A stretch of 64,000 nucleotides of DNA from Bacillus sp. FJAT-42315 (GTDB lineage: Bacteria; Bacillota; Bacilli; Bacillales; Domibacillaceae), in NCBI RefSeq assembly GCF_002797375.1, contig NZ_KZ454941.1:2758984-2822983 (forward strand), in the 5' to 3' direction. Position numbers and translations under genes: made by a program. Below, piece by piece: positions 16,565 through 24,804 of the stretch. The notes under the pieces were generated by a model. That model saw only the letters and a list, made by a program, of their open reading frames with translations, was not told the DNA's origin and did no database searches. The first letter of the stretch is position 1, and each line of letters opens with the position of its first letter.

Positions 16565-16864
16565 TCAACTCAAAGTTTTAACAACCAAAATATCAGAATC
16601 CTCCAACGCCTTCAATCCATGTTTTTCGAGAGGAGCGATTTGTAATACATTCTCATTTGTTAATTCTACTTGTTCGCCTTCTACATCAAAAAGGACTTTT
16701 CCTTTTCTGACAATGACTAAAACATTGCCATTGAAGTCGTGTTCTGGGATGAATTCATTGGCTTTTAATTGAATGTTCAACACGTTTGTTTCATTAAACT
16801 GAATACATTTCTCCACATGCTTATTTTTTGCCTCTAAATGATTCGGTGTATGAACAATTTTCAT
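16565..16864 (-). CDS. cupin-domain protein
   Basis: A 99-residue single cupin. The ATG at 16862-16864 with GGGGGAAG nine bases upstream is chosen over in-frame codons up to 16960, because the longer N-terminus lacks a ribosome site. The segments IPEHDFNGNVLVIVRKGKV and LQIAPLEKHGLKALED match cupin motifs 1 and 2, with His and Glu residues that could bind a metal. It is cytoplasmic, with no linked enzyme. It may be a sensor or small-molecule binder; function is not assigned. Confidence 0.7.
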   Translation of the reverse strand: MKIVHTPNHLEAKNKHVEKCIQFNETNVLNIQLKANEFIPEHDFNGNVLVIVRKGKVLFDVEGEQVELTNENVLQIAPLEKHGLKALEDSDILVVKTLS

Positions 16865-17026
16865 AATTAATCTTCCCCCATTTTTTAAAGTTTTAATAAT
16901 CAATGTTGTTACATCAAGGATAGAAAAATCGATTAACTCTAAATCCTTCCATTCCATCATAAATCAACACACGCCTCAAAATCCACCAAATATTACCGAT
17001 ACAAATAATTAGGAGGTGAAATCAAA

Positions 17027-17371
17027 ATGAAAATCGGAAATATCGATTCTATGTCCTACAAAAACTCAAGAAACGAAAACAAATCCTATACACTCGAAGA
17101 TTTTAAACTACCAGAAGATAAAGATGGGAAAGGAAAAAAGGGGAAATTTGAAACCCGAAGAGAAAACGGTTATATTAGGCAATACATCATTAAGCAAGAT
17201 GGCTCAAAAATATTAATTTCAGAAATAAAAGAATCTAAAATTGAAATTTCATCAGAAAAGGCAAAGCTTAGTGACCAACAATCAAACACTAAATATTTAA
17301 TGGACTTATTAGCTATATCAGCTAGCGCAAACACTTCTATAAAAATCAAGCCAAATTTCAGACAAAAATGA
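17027..17371 (+). CDS. hypothetical protein, 114 residues, highly charged
   Basis: A plus-strand gene in a minus-strand neighbourhood with a near-perfect AGGAGGTGA ribosome site ten bases before the ATG. The protein is rich in Lys, Glu, Asp and Ser, has no signal peptide or membrane segment, and its middle (KKGKFETRRENGYIRQY) suggests a small beta-rich domain. I recognise no family. The 3' end runs into the 41-bp repeat array. Lower GC than its neighbours hints at recent acquisition, but that is weak evidence. Confidence 0.6.
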   Translation: MKIGNIDSMSYKNSRNENKSYTLEDFKLPEDKDGKGKKGKFETRRENGYIRQYIIKQDGSKILISEIKESKIEISSEKAKLSDQQSNTKYLMDLLAISASANTSIKIKPNFRQK

Positions 17372-17380
17372 CACGATGGA

Positions 17381-17540
17381 GCTGTCCAGAAAGTCAGTTT
17401 TCATTGATTTTCTGGCTGCTTCTTTCACCTTACGAGCAGATTCTTCGACTTTCTAGCCGTTTCTTTCACCTTACGAGCAGGTTCTTCGACTTTCTAGCTG
17501 TTTCTTTGACTTTACGAGCGATTTCTTCGACTTTTTTGAA
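17381..17540. repeat. three tandem 41-bp units plus hairpin (dispersed repeat family B)
   Basis: Units at 17409-17449, 17450-17490 and 17491-17531 are each 41 bp and nearly identical (for example TTTCTAGCCGTTTCTTTCACC in the middle unit). Each unit is itself two similar halves of about 20.5 bp, in which TTCTT recurs. The left edge is a hairpin (TCCAGAAAGTCA / TGATTTTCTGG, 17394-17415). The reverse complement of hairpin plus one unit recurs at 55684-55765 and a degenerate unit at 34405-34456. The 41-bp period rules out a maintained reading frame. Confidence 0.85.
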
Positions 17541-17549
17541 CACACTTAA

Positions 17550-17582
17550 TAAACCCGCTGCCTACCAACTAAGCAACAGGTT
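17550..17582 (-). terminator. terminator after the universal stress gene
   Basis: On the minus strand AACCTGTTGC pairs with GCAGCGGGTT (three G-U wobbles) and is followed by TATT, about 25 bases past the stop. Confidence 0.5.
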
Positions 17583-17604
17583 TTCAAAACGATCTCTTTA
17601 TCTC

Positions 17605-17988
17605 TCACTTTCTATTTTCCGCATGTTCAGGCACTAACATCACCGGGCATGTTGCCAGTTCTAATACTTGCTTGCTAACGCTTCCTATTTCTTCTTGGTG
17701 TCCTTTTCCGATCGCCATGACGACACATCGAACGTTTGGGTCATGTGCTTCTGTAACGATTTCTATTGCTGGAATACCGACTCTAATTTTTGTAGCAACG
17801 GTATATTCACTATGGTCAATCATGCTACTTGCTTTTGTAATCGCTGGCATCCCTAACTCTTTTAATGTTGCTTGAATGTTGAGCAATAGAAGATCATCTC
17901 CATATGCTTGAGCTAGTTCGGTTGCATAGGGGATTACTTTCAACGCTGCATCGGAGCCGTCTACTGGTACAATAATTGTTTTCGCCAC
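17605..17988 (-). CDS. universal stress protein, UspA family
   Basis: A 127-residue single-domain Usp. It starts at a GTG (17986-17988) with GGAGG eight bases ahead, giving the usual opening KTIIVPVDGSDAALK. The C-terminal half has the G-x2-G-x9-G-S-like nucleotide-binding pattern (AIGKGHQEEIGSVSKQVL), so ATP binding is likely. It should be a cytoplasmic dimer involved in stress or energy limitation. A monocistronic minus-strand gene with its own terminator; no partner is evident. Confidence 0.9.
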   Translation of the reverse strand: MAKTIIVPVDGSDAALKVIPYATELAQAYGDDLLLLNIQATLKELGMPAITKASSMIDHSEYTVATKIRVGIPAIEIVTEAHDPNVRCVVMAIGKGHQEEIGSVSKQVLELATCPVMLVPEHAENRK

Positions 17989-18080
17989 TTGAGTTCCCTC
18001 CATTATCTGATTCATAACTCCATCTTAGTTTTTTCGCCTTCTAGTAGCAAGAAAAGGCTCTTTCTTTAAAATTGCTAAAT

Positions 18081-18107
18081 AAAAAAAAGCCAACTCTTTA
18101 GTCGACT
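18081..18107 (-). terminator. terminator after the 18113-18481 gene
   Basis: AAGTCGACT and AGTTGGCTT pair with G-U wobbles around AAAG and are followed on the minus strand by eight T. Confidence 0.7.
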
Positions 18108-18112
18108 TTTCA

Positions 18113-18481
18113 TTAATGCTTCTTAATAACACCTAAACTTTCTAAAATTGTTTTAGCATCGCTATTTAGAAAATCAATAATATCCTCACGTTGAAATACT
18201 TTTGCTTTATCTCTCAAAACAGTCTTAATTCCTCGCAAATCGAATTTATTAGCGTATGTGTTAACCGCCTGTATAATCGCTAACTCTTGTCGAGAAATAG
18301 GCTCAATCCCTGAATTAACCCTCTCTTTGACAAACTTCATAATTTCTCTAGCATTGCTTTTCAAGCTAGTTCTATTTCCTTCCAACACTTCCATATTATC
18401 TTCAATATACTTTCTAGCTTTAACATAGTCTAACTCATCCACACTTCGATTAATCTCAATTATTAAATGCTTTAACTCCAA
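18113..18481 (-). CDS. hypothetical protein, 122 residues
   Basis: A minus-strand gene with a TTG start (18479-18481) supported by AGGGGGAG seven bases upstream. The protein is all-helical and cytoplasmic, with LKHLIIEINRSVDELDYVKARKYIEDN at the start resembling one helix-turn-helix repeat (TPR-like) followed by a second helical bundle. I do not recognise a family. The gap upstream (18482-18758) is AT-rich with one short palindrome (ATTCATCATGAAT, 18724-18736) and no gene. Confidence 0.65.
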   Translation of the reverse strand: MELKHLIIEINRSVDELDYVKARKYIEDNMEVLEGNRTSLKSNAREIMKFVKERVNSGIEPISRQELAIIQAVNTYANKFDLRGIKTVLRDKAKVFQREDIIDFLNSDAKTILESLGVIKKH

Positions 18482-18758
18482 AGCAATTCTCCCCCTAAAA
18501 ATTATTTACCTATTTCTTGATTTTAATCATATATTACCAGTATTAAATACCCTTTTTTCTAATGATTACCACCTTAACCCTCTACACAACTAATATTATA
18601 ATACTATTATATAAAATAATTGAGGGACTATTGTCATAATTTTTAACGAATTGGTCACATTTAAAAAAACTTAACATTTCATGCGACAAGCAAGAATGAA
18701 ACATATCAATCAAATGATACTTAATTCATCATGAATCGAAAATTTTTTCTAAAAACCA

Positions 18759-18787
18759 TTGACTTTCCTTCGCAATTTTCATAAAAT
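18759..18787 (+). promoter_or_regulatory. sigma-A promoter of tRNA-Val
   Basis: TTGACT (18759-18764) and TAAAAT (18782-18787) are separated by exactly 17 bases, 18 bases before the tRNA 5' end. Confidence 0.8.
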
Positions 18788-18805
18788 GATACTTGTCAGT
18801 TAAAC

Positions 18806-18878
18806 GATTCCGTAGCTCAGCTGGGAGAGCGCTACCTTGACAGGGTAGAGGTCGCTGGTTCGAACCCAGTCGGAATCA
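18806..18878 (+). tRNA. tRNA-Val, anticodon GAC
   Basis: A 73-base cloverleaf: acceptor stem GATTCCG/CGGAATC with discriminator A, D-arm containing AGCTCAGCTGGGAGAGC, anticodon stem CTACC/GGTAG around TTGACAG with GAC at 18839-18841, and T-arm CTGGTTCGAACCCAG. CCA is not encoded. It is a single tRNA gene with its own promoter and terminator. A broken relative lies at 16459-16516. Confidence 0.97.
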
Positions 18879-18885
18879 TACGTTA

Positions 18886-18924
18886 AAAGGCATCAATCCT
18901 CGATTGGGATTGATGCCTTTTTTT
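18886..18924. terminator. bidirectional terminator between tRNA-Val and the UbiB-type gene
   Basis: AAAGGCATCAATCC (18886-18899) and GGATTGATGCCTTT (18907-18920) form a perfect 14-bp stem with T-runs on both strands. The minus-strand gene's stop codon falls directly beside it. Confidence 0.93.
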
Positions 18925-20588
18925 CATTTCTTCTTTCGCCACATCATATAAATCGTAATTAAAAATAAGATGGTAATCAAAAAAGCGATGGATAGGACGA
19001 TTTGAAAGGTGTACACGTTAGTTAGCTGTGAGTTATCCCCACTGATTTTGATGCCGATGATCACACCGGCAATGATAATGCTAAAGGCAAGCATCATAAT
19101 ACTCAGTATGAGCATATGGGCGATGCGTTCGATGCGACTCATCATATCATCGTCTGGTTTGATGTTCATTTGCAAGTGCGGCTCGCCGTTTTCCCATTTT
19201 CTTATTGTCTCGTTAAGGACGGTTGGCAGTTTGCGGGCGGATAGTTGGACTTGGCGAGTCAGTTTGCGTGTTTCCCTTAGTAGCCGCTTCGGATGCAATT
19301 GTTCCCACATGAGTCGTTCGCCGGTATCTTTTAAAATAACATTGAAGCGGATGTCAGGGTCTAGTGCGGAGACCGTTTGCTCTACCTTTAAAAAAGCTTG
19401 GCCGACTTGGATAAATTCGCGTGGAACTCGGATGCCGTGTTTAGCAGCCAGTGCAAATAGTTCTTGGAACATCGTCCCCATTTTTACTTCTTGTAAAGCG
19501 CGATCTAAATATGTGTTCATCCAAGTATCAAGGTCGCGACGCATCGCTTTCGTATCAACTTCCCGATTAGCCCCCAACGATTGAATAGCGAGTGATAATG
19601 ATACTGAGTCGCGATCATTTAAAGAAAACAGGCATTCTGCTAACAATTGTTTCATTTCTTCAGAAAGACGTCCCGTATTGCCAAAATCAATTAAGGCAAG
19701 CGTTTCATTTTTTAATAAAATTAAGTTTCCTGGATGGGGGTCGGCATGGAACACGCCTTTCACATACACTTGTGCTAGCACCGATTCCGCTAGGGCTTCC
19801 GCTAATTCTTTTCTCCTTTGTGAACTAAGTTGATGGATCGTTTCTGATGTTAATTTTTTACCCTCTACTAGTTCCATCACAAGAACTCGCTCGCTTGTGT
19901 AGTCTGGAAAGATTGCCGGGACATATATCCACTCGTTGTCAATTTGTGCTTTCACACTCAATGCTTCAGCCGCTTCTAATCGATAGTTCATTTCTTTTAA
20001 CAAAGAGGACGCAAACTCATCGATCGTTTCTCTCAAGCTAAATTGCCGCGCTAAGCTTGAATTTTTCTCGGCAATCGCCGCTAAATGACGTAGCACTTGA
20101 ATGTCTTGGTTCACGACCATTTCGATATGTGGTCTGCGAACTTTGACTGCTACTTGTTCTCCTGAATATAGGACCGCGCGATGAACTTGACCGAGGGAAG
20201 CAGTGCCAATGGGCGTTTCATCAAATTCGATAAAAGAACTTTCGAGCGGACCGCCTGATTCGAATTCGATAATTTGTTTAATGTCGTCAAAAGGAATCGG
20301 AGGTGCATTACTTTGCAGCTTAGACAAAGGCACTGTCCACTCCGATGAAAGAATGTCCGTCCGCGTACTTATAAATTGACCGAGCTTCATAAACGTTGGT
20401 CCTAGTTCCTCAAATGCCGCTCGCAGTTCTTCTCCTTTGACATGCTCTTTCTTTTCTTCTGTTGTTCCCCGCTTATGAAACGGAATTTTTTCACTTAATC
20501 CGAGATCTTTTAAATAGCCGGTAAAACCGTGCCTCATCAAGATGGTGATGATTTCAGGAAGCCTTGTTAATGCATTCCAAGTTGTCAT
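18924..20588 (-). CDS. ABC1/UbiB (AarF) family atypical kinase
   Basis: A 554-residue protein starting at the ATG at 20586-20588 with GGAGGGGGAG ahead. The N-terminal KxGQ-like segment (ELGPTFMKLGQFISTRTDIL) is the UbiB signature, followed by GTASLGQVHRA (an alanine-rich loop in place of the glycine loop), VAVKVRRP with the conserved Lys, HADPHPGN (catalytic Asp/Asn) and LIDFGNTGRL (metal-binding Asp). Two hydrophobic helices end the protein, so it is membrane-anchored. The family supports isoprenoid-quinone or lipid metabolism through ATPase activity. Gram-positives use menaquinone, so the substrate is open. Confidence 0.92.
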   Translation of the reverse strand: MTTWNALTRLPEIITILMRHGFTGYLKDLGLSEKIPFHKRGTTEEKKEHVKGEELRAAFEELGPTFMKLGQFISTRTDILSSEWTVPLSKLQSNAPPIPFDDIKQIIEFESGGPLESSFIEFDETPIGTASLGQVHRAVLYSGEQVAVKVRRPHIEMVVNQDIQVLRHLAAIAEKNSSLARQFSLRETIDEFASSLLKEMNYRLEAAEALSVKAQIDNEWIYVPAIFPDYTSERVLVMELVEGKKLTSETIHQLSSQRRKELAEALAESVLAQVYVKGVFHADPHPGNLILLKNETLALIDFGNTGRLSEEMKQLLAECLFSLNDRDSVSLSLAIQSLGANREVDTKAMRRDLDTWMNTYLDRALQEVKMGTMFQELFALAAKHGIRVPREFIQVGQAFLKVEQTVSALDPDIRFNVILKDTGERLMWEQLHPKRLLRETRKLTRQVQLSARKLPTVLNETIRKWENGEPHLQMNIKPDDDMMSRIERIAHMLILSIMMLAFSIIIAGVIIGIKISGDNSQLTNVYTFQIVLSIAFLITILFLITIYMMWRKKK

Positions 20589-20671
20589 AAACTCCCCCTC
20601 CATTTTTTCAAATGATAGCAATTATTCCATGAAACTGCGAATGAAAGCCACGCTAAAATATAAAAAACTCC

Positions 20672-21346
20672 TCAACCTATCCGCTCTTTCCTTAAAAATA
20701 GGACGACAAGCAATAATAAAGAACAACCTACATACACAACAGCCCACATATTTCCCGTCACATCCGCTTCAACGACGGACACTGGCGGCAACAAATAAAC
20801 GAGCCATTTAAGAACTGACGGCAAATCTTCCATTAAAGATTCGCCAACGATCGATGCGCATGTGAAAAAGGCTGCGGCGACCCATGAATATTTCTTCCCG
20901 GCAAGGTCTGTCACACTAAATAGCCCACCGATCCACAAGCCAAAGAATAAAAAGAGCAGATGGCTATATAGGAAAGCTCCAATATGCTGTATCGTTAATG
21001 ATTCAGTAAAGGTACGGAGAATGAGTGGAGTGCTAAAGGATACACCCATTAACAACAAGCCGATGATCACAATAACGATCATTTTTCCATAAAGAAACGA
21101 TTGCTTTTTCTGTACATACGATAGCAAAATCGATTTTTCACTACCTTTTTCCAAGGAAAACAGCTTCATTGAAACCCACACCATCGTGGGAAATAAAAAC
21201 AGAGCAGAAATAGAGAAGCTCTCAGTAATCGGTAAACCTTGATAATAATATTGAGTGAAAATCCAACAAATGTATAAAACAACTGGTGCAATCCATTGAA
21301 GTGAGTAAAAAAAGGACAGGAGCTGATATTTTATCAATGATTTCAT
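20672..21346 (-). CDS. ABC transporter membrane protein (ABC-2-like)
   Basis: A 224-residue integral membrane protein with six hydrophobic segments, near the size of a minimal ABC-2 permease. It overlaps the stop of the upstream ATPase gene by four bases, so it is that ATPase's membrane partner. The short C-terminal LRKERIG is cytoplasmic. No residues identify a substrate; antibiotic, lipid or small-peptide export are the usual roles. The pair is not the B. subtilis core order and may be a lineage addition. Confidence 0.8.
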   Translation of the reverse strand: MKSLIKYQLLSFFYSLQWIAPVVLYICWIFTQYYYQGLPITESFSISALFLFPTMVWVSMKLFSLEKGSEKSILLSYVQKKQSFLYGKMIVIVIIGLLLMGVSFSTPLILRTFTESLTIQHIGAFLYSHLLFLFFGLWIGGLFSVTDLAGKKYSWVAAAFFTCASIVGESLMEDLPSVLKWLVYLLPPVSVVEADVTGNMWAVVYVGCSLLLLVVLFLRKERIG

Positions 21347-22146
21347 TCATTCTCCCCCTCTTTCACTTCAAGAATGTGAGCACCTTGCTTCAACAGCTCT
21401 GTTAAGACAAAATCTGATTCTGCCTCTGCCACCGTTAGTTTCATTTTTTCGTCCGATACCTGTTTCACCTTTTGTTGCAGGCTTTTGGACAAAGGTTGTT
21501 TTGTAGAAAAAGTGATATGTAGACTCGGGTTGGCCAGCTGTATGGGAGAGAAATCCACTAAACGACCATTTTCCAACTTGGCTCGATGTGTGGCTAGCTT
21601 TTGAACAAGCTGTTCTTCATGTAACACAAACACCATCGTTTTCTTTCCTTTTAATTCAAGTAGTACCTCCACTACTGTCTCGCATATTGATTCATCTAGT
21701 CCAGTAAATGGTTCATCAAGGAAAAGCACAGCGGATTCTTTCATTAATGCTTGAATGATTCCTGCCTTTTGCTTCGTCCCTTTTGAGCATTTCTTAAGCG
21801 ATGTATGCAAAAAAGGTTGTAGCTGGAAAAGATCTATGTATGAATCGAGCTTCGCTTTATCCACACCTCTTCCCATCTCCATCATTAAATTCAAATACTT
21901 TTCAACGGTAAACGGCAAATGCTCAGGAAAATGTTCTGGCACGTAAGCATACGATTGAAAACTTCTGTTGACGCTCCCCTGCTCTGGCTCATACATACCC
22001 GCTAATAACTTAATCAACGAGCTTTTCCCTGAACCATTGGCACCCGTTACGACAACGGACATCCCTTTCGTAATCTTCACATCGATCTGAGATAAAATCG
22101 GTTGTCCATTTCGAGTAATATTGGCTTGAATCGCCTCGATCATCAT
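21343..22146 (-). CDS. ABC transporter ATP-binding protein with non-canonical signature motif
   Basis: A 267-residue ATPase. Walker A is GANGSGKSS (residues about 35-43) and Walker B SAVLFLDEPFTGLDE; the H-loop is in VFVLHEE. The ABC signature is CSKGTKQKAG instead of LSGGQ. The last 70 residues form an extra domain. It pairs with the permease at 20672-21346. Two adjacent ATG codons could start it; GGGGA lies about six bases before the first. Probably an exporter ATPase. Confidence 0.88.
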   Translation of the reverse strand: MMIEAIQANITRNGQPILSQIDVKITKGMSVVVTGANGSGKSSLIKLLAGMYEPEQGSVNRSFQSYAYVPEHFPEHLPFTVEKYLNLMMEMGRGVDKAKLDSYIDLFQLQPFLHTSLKKCSKGTKQKAGIIQALMKESAVLFLDEPFTGLDESICETVVEVLLELKGKKTMVFVLHEEQLVQKLATHRAKLENGRLVDFSPIQLANPSLHITFSTKQPLSKSLQQKVKQVSDEKMKLTVAEAESDFVLTELLKQGAHILEVKEGENE

Positions 22147-22229
22147 CTTTTGTCCCCTTCACACATTTTATCGACCACCTTCAACTCTCAAATCCTACCA
22201 TAATTATTCCTAGTCATGTCAATCAAAAA

Positions 22230-22253
22230 GGGACCCTTTAAATGAAGGGTCCC
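22230..22253 (-). terminator. terminator after yutG
   Basis: GGGACCCTT and AAGGGTCCC form a perfect 9-bp stem followed on the minus strand by TTTTTG, ten bases past the stop. Confidence 0.9.
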
Positions 22254-22262
22254 AATTAAGTA

Positions 22263-22817
22263 TCATCCTATTAATTCTTCTTCATCTTTCTCTACCATTG
22301 TCGCTTCAGCGATGCTATCTTCATAGTCACGAATACGGTGTGCAATTCGAGAAGCTGCATTTGCCGCAATGGCTCCAACGATATCATCTAAAAAAGTGTG
22401 AACGCCTCCGCCTGTTTTTGTATCAAGCTTACGAATAATTCCTTCTTTGTTTTTATCTAAGAAGCCGTACGTAGTGACAGCAATGCTTCCATAGCCTAAT
22501 GCTGCACCGAGCGCAATCGTTTCGTCCACACCAAATAAGCCTTCATCTGTTTCAATAATCGTTTGCAATGGTTCAGATAGCTTTTTTTGTTCAGCTAGTA
22601 CATCCAGTTCGATGCCAACAAGGATCGCATGCTGCATTTCTCGTTTTAATAGCACTTTTTCCACACTATCGATACATTCAAGCAGTGTGAGCTCTGTGTT
22701 AAATGGTAGCTGCATTTTCAGCACGATCTCAGCAATATCTTCCACTGTGACGCCACGTTCGAGCAAGCGTTGTTTTGCTGCTTCAGTTACTTCTTGGGAA
22801 TGTACTCTTTTTTTCAT
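22263..22817 (-). CDS. yutG: phosphatidylglycerophosphatase A-like protein (YutG family)
   Basis: A 184-residue protein matching Bacillus YutG. Most of it resembles the PgpA domain (DETIALGAALGYGSIAVTTYGFLDK; GGGVHTFLDDIVGAIAANAASRIAHR), with an N-terminal extension of about 75 residues. PgpA-type enzymes dephosphorylate phosphatidylglycerophosphate; the YutG branch has been less studied. GGAGAGAAC precedes the ATG. It is divergent from yjcH by 121 bases. Confidence 0.85.
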   Translation of the reverse strand: MKKRVHSQEVTEAAKQRLLERGVTVEDIAEIVLKMQLPFNTELTLLECIDSVEKVLLKREMQHAILVGIELDVLAEQKKLSEPLQTIIETDEGLFGVDETIALGAALGYGSIAVTTYGFLDKNKEGIIRKLDTKTGGGVHTFLDDIVGAIAANAASRIAHRIRDYEDSIAEATMVEKDEEELIG

Positions 22818-22938
22818 CTTAGTTCTCTCCTCCCATGACCATTATAATGAAAATGAGCAAACAAGTCATGTCAAATTCACTTTCATCGGTTTTATGCTAA
22901 AATTAGGTGAACCTGTTGAAGTGATTGGGAGGAGAAAT

Positions 22939-23664
22939 ATGACGATCAAACGTGGCACCATTCAAGATGAAAAAATTTATTCTAAAGAGCTGGGAGAGGA
23001 AATCGAGCTACTCGTGTATCTTCCGGCAAACTTCTCACCATTATATAAGTATGCCTTGTTAATCGCCCAAGACGGTAAGGATTACTTTCAAATGGGGCGA
23101 ATTCCACGAGTGGCTGATGAGCTACTTGCAGAAGAAGAGATTGAAAACGTAATTATTGTTGGCGTTCCTTATGCTAATGTGGAGGACCGTCGAAGAAAAT
23201 ATCATCCCGATGGCGAACAGCAAGAAGCATACATTCGCTTTTTAGCTCATGAGCTTGTGCCATTTCTTGATGAAAAATACCCAGTGTACCATGTCGGATA
23301 CGGACGCGCTCTAGCTGGTGACTCACTAGCTGCCACCGTTTCTTTAATGACAGCGCTTCGTTACCCTCATACCTTTGGCAAAGTCATTATGCATTCCCCT
23401 TATGTCGATGACAAAGTGCTTCAAGCTGTTGAAGTAGCCGAAGACTATAAACATTTAAGTCTTTATCATGTGATCGGTACAGGAGAAACTGAAGTGAAGA
23501 CGACAAATGGTACGATTGCCGACTTCCTTACACCAAATCGCAAACTCCATGCTTTACTAGATGAAAAAGGCTTTGATTCGTTTTATGACGAATTTGATGG
23601 TATTCACACATGGAAATACTGGCAGCCAGATTTAAAGAGAGCTCTTTTGAGAATGTTTGAGTAA
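22939..23664 (+). CDS. yjcH: esterase-family protein YjcH
   Basis: A 241-residue alpha/beta hydrolase of the enterochelin-esterase-like (putative esterase) family, starting at the ATG at 22939 with GGGAGGAG ahead. The motif GRALAGDSLAA contains the nucleophile Ser, and IHTWKYW near the end holds the catalytic His. Extension of the frame upstream would lie antisense in yutG and has no ribosome site. It is followed by yjcG and yjcF as in B. subtilis. The cellular substrate is unknown. Confidence 0.9.
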   Translation: MTIKRGTIQDEKIYSKELGEEIELLVYLPANFSPLYKYALLIAQDGKDYFQMGRIPRVADELLAEEEIENVIIVGVPYANVEDRRRKYHPDGEQQEAYIRFLAHELVPFLDEKYPVYHVGYGRALAGDSLAATVSLMTALRYPHTFGKVIMHSPYVDDKVLQAVEVAEDYKHLSLYHVIGTGETEVKTTNGTIADFLTPNRKLHALLDEKGFDSFYDEFDGIHTWKYWQPDLKRALLRMFE

Positions 23665-23674
23665 TAATAACTAT

Positions 23675-23705
23675 TTGCGATAGAAAATTCACTTTTCTAT
23701 CGCAA
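23675..23705 (+). terminator. 13-bp hairpin after yjcH
   Basis: TTGCGATAGAAAA and TTTTCTATCGCAA form a perfect 13-bp stem, ten bases after the stop, but with no good T-run. A TATAAT (23721-23726) just downstream may be the -10 of yjcG. Confidence 0.6.
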
Positions 23706-23776
23706 TTGCGAAAAATTTGATATAATATTCTAACAATGCAAGTCAATTTTTTTACTTTTGAGGAGAGTGAAGTTAT

Positions 23777-24292
23777 ATGAAATTTGGCGTAGTTATTTTC
23801 CCATCAAAAAAGACACAAGATTTAGTTAATTCTTATCGTAAGCGATATGATCCTCATTACTCTCTAATTCCACCACATTTGACTTTAAAAGGTCCATTCG
23901 ATGCAGAAGAAAGTGACCTACCAAAGCTAGTCGAACAGTTAAAAGATACTGCGAAAAAACATCAGCCATTCACGTACCAGCTTAGTAAAGTGAAGTCTTT
24001 CCAACCACTAAATAATGTTATTTATATTAAAGTAGAACCGAATGAAACATTGACAATGATGAACGAAGAGCTTCATGGTGACAATGTAGTGGGCGGACCA
24101 GCTGAATATGCTTACGTTCCCCATCTAACAGTTGCCCAAAAGCTTTCAAATGCTGAACATGCAGATGTTTATAATTCATTAAATATGCTTGCATTTGATC
24201 AAGAAGAAACGGTCGATCGTTTCCACTTACTTTACCAATTAGAAAACGGTGCTTGGACCGTGCATGAAACATTTCTGTTAGGAAAGGAATAA
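23777..24292 (+). CDS. yjcG: 2H phosphoesterase / 2'-5' RNA ligase-like protein YjcG
   Basis: A 171-residue cytoplasmic protein of the 2H phosphoesterase superfamily. The two catalytic H-x-T motifs are HLTL at residues 34-37 and HLTV at 116-119. GGAGAG precedes the ATG. It probably hydrolyses or ligates 2',3'-cyclic or 2'-5' phosphoester ends of RNA or nucleotides. It lies six bases before yjcF. Confidence 0.93.
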   Translation: MKFGVVIFPSKKTQDLVNSYRKRYDPHYSLIPPHLTLKGPFDAEESDLPKLVEQLKDTAKKHQPFTYQLSKVKSFQPLNNVIYIKVEPNETLTMMNEELHGDNVVGGPAEYAYVPHLTVAQKLSNAEHADVYNSLNMLAFDQEETVDRFHLLYQLENGAWTVHETFLLGKE

Positions 24293-24298
24293 AATATA

Positions 24299-24721
24299 GT
24301 GCAAGTAATCACAGTTAAGACGGAAAAAGAGTTGCAGGATGCTCTTCACATTCGCAAACTAGTATTTGTAGAAGAACAACTTGTTCCTCTTGATTTAGAA
24401 ATTGATGAGTATGAGAATTCATCTACCCATTTTGTGTTATATGATGCAGAAAAGCCGTGTGGAGCGGGACGTTTTCGGACGAAAGATGGCATGGGAAAAG
24501 CGGAAAGAATTTGTGTATTATCAGATGCCCGTGGTAAAGGGGCTGGACAACTCATTATGAATGCGCTTGAAGATGTTGCAAAGGAACAGCACCTACCTGG
24601 AGTCATATTAAGCGCTCAAATTCACGCTATTCCGTTCTATGAAAAACTAGGATATGATATCATCTCTGAAGAATATATGGATGCAGGTATTCCACATAAA
24701 ACGATGAAAAAAGTATTTTAA
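24299..24721 (+). CDS. yjcF: GNAT-family acetyltransferase YjcF
   Basis: A 140-residue GNAT enzyme with a GTG start six bases after yjcG. The acetyl-CoA loop is CVLSDARGKGAGQLIM and the C-terminal half has AIPFYEKLGYDI, typical of the fold. Substrate unknown. It is co-transcribed with yjcG and ends at a strong hairpin. Confidence 0.92.
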   Translation: MQVITVKTEKELQDALHIRKLVFVEEQLVPLDLEIDEYENSSTHFVLYDAEKPCGAGRFRTKDGMGKAERICVLSDARGKGAGQLIMNALEDVAKEQHLPGVILSAQIHAIPFYEKLGYDIISEEYMDAGIPHKTMKKVF

Positions 24722-24724
24722 ATG

Positions 24725-24765
24725 AAAAAGGCTTATTCTCTAGTCGATGAGAATAAGCCTTTTTA
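24725..24765. terminator. terminator after yjcF (bidirectional)
   Basis: AAAAAGGCTTATTCTC and GAGAATAAGCCTTTTT form a perfect stem with flanking A- and T-runs. Confidence 0.93.
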
Positions 24766-24804
24766 TGAATGTTCTTCCATGGTCAAGTTAAATCTCCTTT
24801 CTAC

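Noticed and set aside
16413-16772. Plus-strand frame over the cupin gene and pseudo-tRNA
   Set aside because: It is antisense to a gene with a good ribosome site and covers the tRNA fragment; no start signal is visible.
17381-17540. CRISPR array
   Set aside because: The units are contiguous with no unique spacers, there are only three, and no cas gene is nearby.
17381-17637. Possible coding sequence in the 41-bp repeat array
   Set aside because: The unit length is not a multiple of three, so each unit shifts the frame, and stop codons appear in the translation of the reverse strand.
16459-18878. Integrated element bounded by the two tRNA-Val sequences
   Set aside because: The copies are inverted, not direct repeats, and there is no integrase or phage gene between them.
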